From Apodospora peruviana (taxonomy: Eukaryota > Ascomycota > Sordariomycetes > Sordariales > Lasiosphaeriaceae): DNA of 64,000 nt. Numbering within the stretch: position 1 is the stretch's first letter; each line of letters begins with the position of its first letter. Positions 60,296-64,000 of this stretch are shown piece by piece. Location of the stretch: the NCBI GenBank assembly GCA_033439685.1, contig JAUEDM010000004.1, forward strand, positions 992,001-1,056,000, given 5' to 3'. Below the pieces are notes generated by a model. It was given only the letters and a program-made list of their open reading frames with translations, was not told the origin of the DNA and did not search any database. Made by a program: the position numbers and the translations under genes.

Positions 60296-61537
60296 TCACC
60301 TGTCAGCTCCACCCGGACCACCGCGTCCAGCACCTCCCATGAAGTTACGAGCCCTGTTTCATCATGTCAGTAAATATTCGCCACTCACGTACAGACGTAG
60401 CGTAGCGTCAGGAAGACTCACATATCAGCAATGTTCGGGTCCTGCATCAGAGAGCTGATGTCGGGCAGTCCGCCGCCGCTGCCAAACTGGTTGGCCATCT
60501 CGCGGAGGCGCGGGTTGTTCATGAGGTTCGCCATTGTGTCGGGATTGCTCATCAGGTTCTGTGCCATCGACGCAAACATGGGATTGTTCATGATGGCTGA
60601 GAGGTCGGGCATGCCGCCGCCGCCGCCGCCGCCGCCACGTCCACCTCCGCCGAACATGCCCGCGAGATCACTCAGGCTCGGTCCGCCAGCGCCCGCGCCT
60701 GCACCAGGAGCATCGCGGGTCCCGCTTGTTGGTGCATCCGCATCCTCGGCAGCGATCTCGTCAACCCGGCGCTTGGCCGTCTCGTAGCCCTTCTTCATGG
60801 CCTCGCTGCCGCCGTTGCCTTCATACTCAATACCCTTCTTGTACGCCTCCATAGAGCCCTTGGCGTCGCCCAGGGCAAAACGCGCGAGACCCAGCCGGCT
60901 CCAAGCCTTGGTATACTTCGGGTCGACGGCGACAGCGGCCTCGGCATCGGCCTTGGCGGACTCGTGGTCGCGAGCGGCGCTGTGGGCGGCGGCGCGGTTG
61001 GACAGGAAGACGGCGTTGCCAGGGTTCAGGGTGAGGGCTTGCGTGTAGAAGTCGATGGCGGTCGGATAGTCCTTTTGCGCCATGGCGGCGTTGCCCTTGG
61101 ACTTGAGGGCCTCGGCCTGCTTCTTCTGCTCGTCCGTTGGCAACTGCGCGCCGCTGGCGGAGGCTGAGGCAGAATAGGATGACGACGACGGCGCCGGGCC
61201 AGCACCGCCAGCACCGCCAGCTGGCTTGGGTGTGGCATTCTTTAGCTTCTCGTAGACGGAGTAGATCTGCAGGAGGTTCTGCGAGCCGATAGCTTCGGAG
61301 ACAGTGGTCTTGTCGGAGGGGTCGACACCAAAGGCGCCGCTGATGCAGTTGACGGCGATCTCGATCTCGTCCTTGTCATCGGCTTGCAGGGTACCATCGG
61401 TCAGTGAGGTCGAGAGGAAGTCGCAGATGGCCAGCGCAAGGCGCTGCTTGGATGTCGTGGCCTGTTTTGACGAAGGCGCGCGGTTAGTTATGGATCTCTC
61501 ATTGTTGAGGAGTCTGGGTTTGGACAGGCATTACCAT
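60296..61537 (-). CDS. SGT2: Small glutamine-rich tetratricopeptide protein Sgt2
   Basis: Three coding exons: the start codon alone (61537-61535), then 61461-60422, then 60353-60296, giving about 366 aa. The N-terminal dimerisation domain (LALAICDFLSTSL, DEIEIAVNCISGAFGV) is followed by a linker and three TPR repeats (ALKSKGNAAMAQKDYPTAIDFYTQAL, NAVFLSNRAAAHS, YTKAWSRLGLARFALGD). Next is a Gly-rich segment, then a C-terminal Met/Asn-rich region with NNPMFASMAQNLMSNP that holds client tail anchors, ending GGAGRGGPGGADR. Sgt2 binds tail-anchored membrane proteins and passes them with Get4/Get5 to Get3 in the cytosol; the TPRs bind Hsp70/Hsp90. Confidence 0.95.
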
Positions 61538-62298
61538 TTTAATTCTCCGACTGCTTCTCCTTGTGTCGTGATGCAGGTTCTTACGAAATCTAGGCTCAGA
61601 GAAGGGTATCGTAAAATAGATTTTTGTCTAGGAAGGACGGTTCTGTTTGGTAATGTCTTCTGGATTTCTACCCGATTCACAACCCCTGGAGTCTGCTGGC
61701 TTCCATGCACGTCGATGGAGGGGTCGCGTGGGATGGTCCGTCAGTGACACTTCCAGCCACTGCGGGGATCTGGGAGTGGTTCTACAGAAAATATTCATTA
61801 TTTTTGCACAATTCCCACAGCGTGCTCTGAGTTTCTTGTGAGCAGTCCCTCTTTCCTTCCGTCTTTGCAAGCTGCGCCACGTCAGCCTTTCCACAAAAAC
61901 CCACTGGTCTCCGCTGCTTGTGGCACTGATGTCACCCAGACGCAGACCCCTTGCGATCCTCGAATATCAATAGACTTGAGCCTCTCAGTCGCAACCGAGC
62001 CGCATCAGTCCATCCCAGCTTTGGGATCTAGGAATTCGCCCGACAGAAAGTGAACACCCGTCGATTTGGAGAAAAGCGGGTTCAATAGTAGGTAAGGTAG
62101 TTAATACAGTGCGGCTACCCAGCACTGCTAAAAGCTTTTCGTCAAAAACAGAGCGGCCCGTCTAACAAGACACTTGCCTCGAAAGCCCACCCGACTGCGA
62201 ACTCGCCATCCCGGCGCCGGCGGCCTTAGCTCCATAGGTCTACCTCGGCAGACTTTTCAATTACCATCAAAGCATACGTTTTATACCCTTCGCCCAAG
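61538..62298. other. Divergent promoter region between SGT2 and RING-CH gene
   Basis: No gene supported. It separates two divergently transcribed genes and should hold both promoters. Confidence 0.45.
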
Positions 62299-63403
62299 AT
62301 GGCGAGTCCCGGCAGCGACATCAGCGAGACGCCCAATTGCAGCATTTGCTTGGGAGAGGCGAGCGAGGAGGCCAGTTCGAAACTCCTCCACGTGTGCATT
62401 TGCTCAGCGGAGTACCATCCAGAGTGCCTGGATAAGTATGTGTCGATCCGGGAAAGGGAAAATAATCCCCTCGTATGTCCAGCATGCAAGCGCGCCCTCG
62501 CGTTTGATGAGCCGTTCGACCCCGTTGTGGCCCTCCGCAATGCTCTACACCGCCGGTATAGTCGCACCTCACCGCTCATTCTTTTAATGATCATCTCGAG
62601 TGGCGGTATCGCCGGCTCGGCATGGTACGGCTGGAACGCGGCCGCCACCTTCGCCGGAACGGGACCGGTTGTCAAATGGATGTTTGGCCGCCGGGGTGGG
62701 AGTCCCGCACCGGCTGTGCTGTTCAAAATATGGGGACTCTCTCTTATCGGCCCAGGTCTGGTTATCACGCGGGCGCTGCCCGGGTTGGGGAGTATTCTTG
62801 CCCCTGCTTCCCTTTTTGTAAGTTTTCTCGTCCACGTCTGCCCCCCCCCCCCCCCTGGTTAGGCCTATACGGGTGTACTGACACTTTTTTTGCCTGTGCT
62901 CGTGAACCAGTACGCCACAGTCCTTTTAGCAAGACAAGAGAAGCCGTCGTGGCCACCGTCTCCGGCATGGGCTATGGTCCTGATGCCGTGGGTGAATAGA
63001 GCCTATTCGTGGCTCTACTACGCGTCTGTCGGCCCCCTCGAAAAGCGTCTCAACCGAGCTCTGCACAACGGGCTGAGCGCCCAGGAAGCGCCAGGTCTGC
63101 CAGCAGGAGAAGGGAGCGCACCAGTTAACAACGACGACCAAACCGGCGACAGGAGAGAGGGGGGTCTTTGGGCAGCCGCGGTCTCCGTGGGCCAGGCGGT
63201 ACTGAGGCTTTCTAACGGCGACAATGGGGCGGAAGTGGAGATTAGAGTCGGCGGTGAGGTTGACGACGGCGGTGACCAGGTACAACAAGAGCAGCAACCT
63301 CCAGCACAAACAGAGGAGCAGCCTTCGCCGCCGCCCGAACAACAACCACCTCAACCGGCACAAGAAGTTCAGCATAACCAAAACCAAAACCAGAGACAAA
63401 ACG

Positions 63404-63436
<33 letters not shown>

Positions 63437-63792
63437 CATTCTGGCCTAGTATGTCCGGCATAATAAACAGCTTGACTACTTCCCTCCTCTTTCCCGGCAT
63501 ATCGTACTGCATGGGCGAGCTCATCCGGGTCGTGGCGCCAGCGTCGTGGGTCAACACCATCCCCACCAGCATGATGAGAAGGCAGCCACGCGCCGGCCTG
63601 TTGCAGCACCGATGGGGCCGCAGCCTTGTTGGAGGGTGTTTGTTTGTCGTGCTCAAGGACGCATATCCTGTGGACCAAGGATCGTCGGGTCAAGCAGAAA
63701 CTGAAGCGGAGGATGAAGACCTATCCGAGAAGGCCGAGGACTGTACCTTCCACGCCCGTGGTAGCGCCCGTGACGACCGCCCCGGTCAGTGA
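62299..63792 (+). CDS. RING-CH (MARCH-type) membrane E3 ubiquitin ligase candidate
   Basis: Exon 1 (62299-62817) and exon 2 (62911-63792) join in phase 0 across a 93-nt intron to give about 466 aa. The N-terminal RINGv motif is CSIC, x15, CIC, HPEC, VCPAC (C4HC3 order). Hydrophobic segments follow (PLILLMIISSGGIAGSAWYG, ALFKIWGLSLIGPGLVITRAL-like, and SLFYATVLLA at the junction). Exon 2 has a Gln/Pro-rich linker, a poly-Asn tract from an AAC repeat, and another hydrophobic part (SGIINSLTTSLLFPGI, GGCLFVVLKDAY). After KDAY the written frame becomes acidic and ends at 63792. One base out of step it continues WTKDRRVKQKLKRRMKTYPRR to a TGA at about 63806, a basic tail more typical for the family. 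Probably acts at ER or endosomal membranes. Confidence 0.82.
63405..63436 (+). repeat. (AAC)n microsatellite coding for poly-Asn
   Basis: About ten AAC/ACA units inside exon 2 of the RING-CH gene; encodes a run of asparagines. Confidence 0.9.
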
Positions 63793-64000
63793 TATGGGAT
63801 TGTGAAACTCTCTCTCACACGACGTGGGGCTTGTTGTCGATGGACATGGGAAGGTAAGACTGGTAAATATATTGCCAATGGAGCGTGAAATAATGATCGC
63901 TTGGCGTTGCTTAGGCATGGTATTATCAGCACGGCGTAGATGCTAAGTAAGTCTGTATATCTGGCTTGGCTCCGGCTTTAGTTTTTCTTGGTACTGTATC
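63793..64000. other. 3' flank to window end
   Basis: About 200 nt downstream of the RING-CH gene. Nothing recognised apart from the alternative stop codon of that gene at about 63806. Confidence 0.4.

Overview
The window looks like nuclear DNA of a filamentous ascomycete, probably a Sordariomycete-like Pezizomycotina. Genes carry short spliceosomal introns (51-146 nt) with GTRNGT donors and a CAG, TAG or AAG acceptor. The gene set includes an Nst1 stress protein, a Rho2 GTPase, Sgt2, a mitoribosomal mL40 protein, a rhodopsin-domain membrane protein and fungal polyketide synthase (PKS) domains. Species cannot be told from the sequence. All intron positions given here were spliced by eye and are not supported by transcripts.

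Layout. 0-7.5 kb: two small secreted-protein genes, a peroxisomal 4-coumarate-CoA-ligase-like enzyme ending in SKL, a short-chain dehydrogenase (SDR) with a 7-nt lesion, and a secreted pepsin-type aspartic protease. 8.4-15.0 kb: a graveyard containing a decayed Tad1-type LINE whose 3' tail is a (TAA)n microsatellite of about 62 units, a frameshifted conserved hypothetical gene, a GNAT relic, a Fot1/pogo transposase relic and an SDR relic. 15.9-26.5 kb: an intact 14-TM-type MFS exporter, then a roughly 7-kb PKS relic. That relic starts with a SAT domain of the non-reducing type and continues with KS(partial)-AT-DH(partial)-cMT-ER-KR-ACP of the highly reducing type. CoA ligase, SDRs, exporter and PKS together look like a dying secondary-metabolite locus.

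26.9-35.3 kb: ordinary genes: an I78-family protease inhibitor, Tma20/MCT-1, an alpha/beta hydrolase and the purine enzyme FGAM synthase. 36-38.6 kb: two inverted copies of a 160-bp repeat and a poorly readable locus. 38.6-64 kb: mostly housekeeping genes (mL40, Rho2 with a 6-nt microexon, Nst1, a membrane protein, a Cys/His protein, a rhodopsin-domain protein, Sgt2 with an ATG-only first coding exon, a RING-CH ligase), plus two loci broken by stop codons or frameshifts at 57.3-59.7 kb.

The most unusual signals are the SAT/reducing-PKS chimera and a family of 150-163 bp elements with TGTGACG...CGTCACA-type ends. Three of four copies have perfect 5-bp target duplications. Two are nested in the LINE and in the Fot1 relic, and removing them restores the host reading frames exactly.
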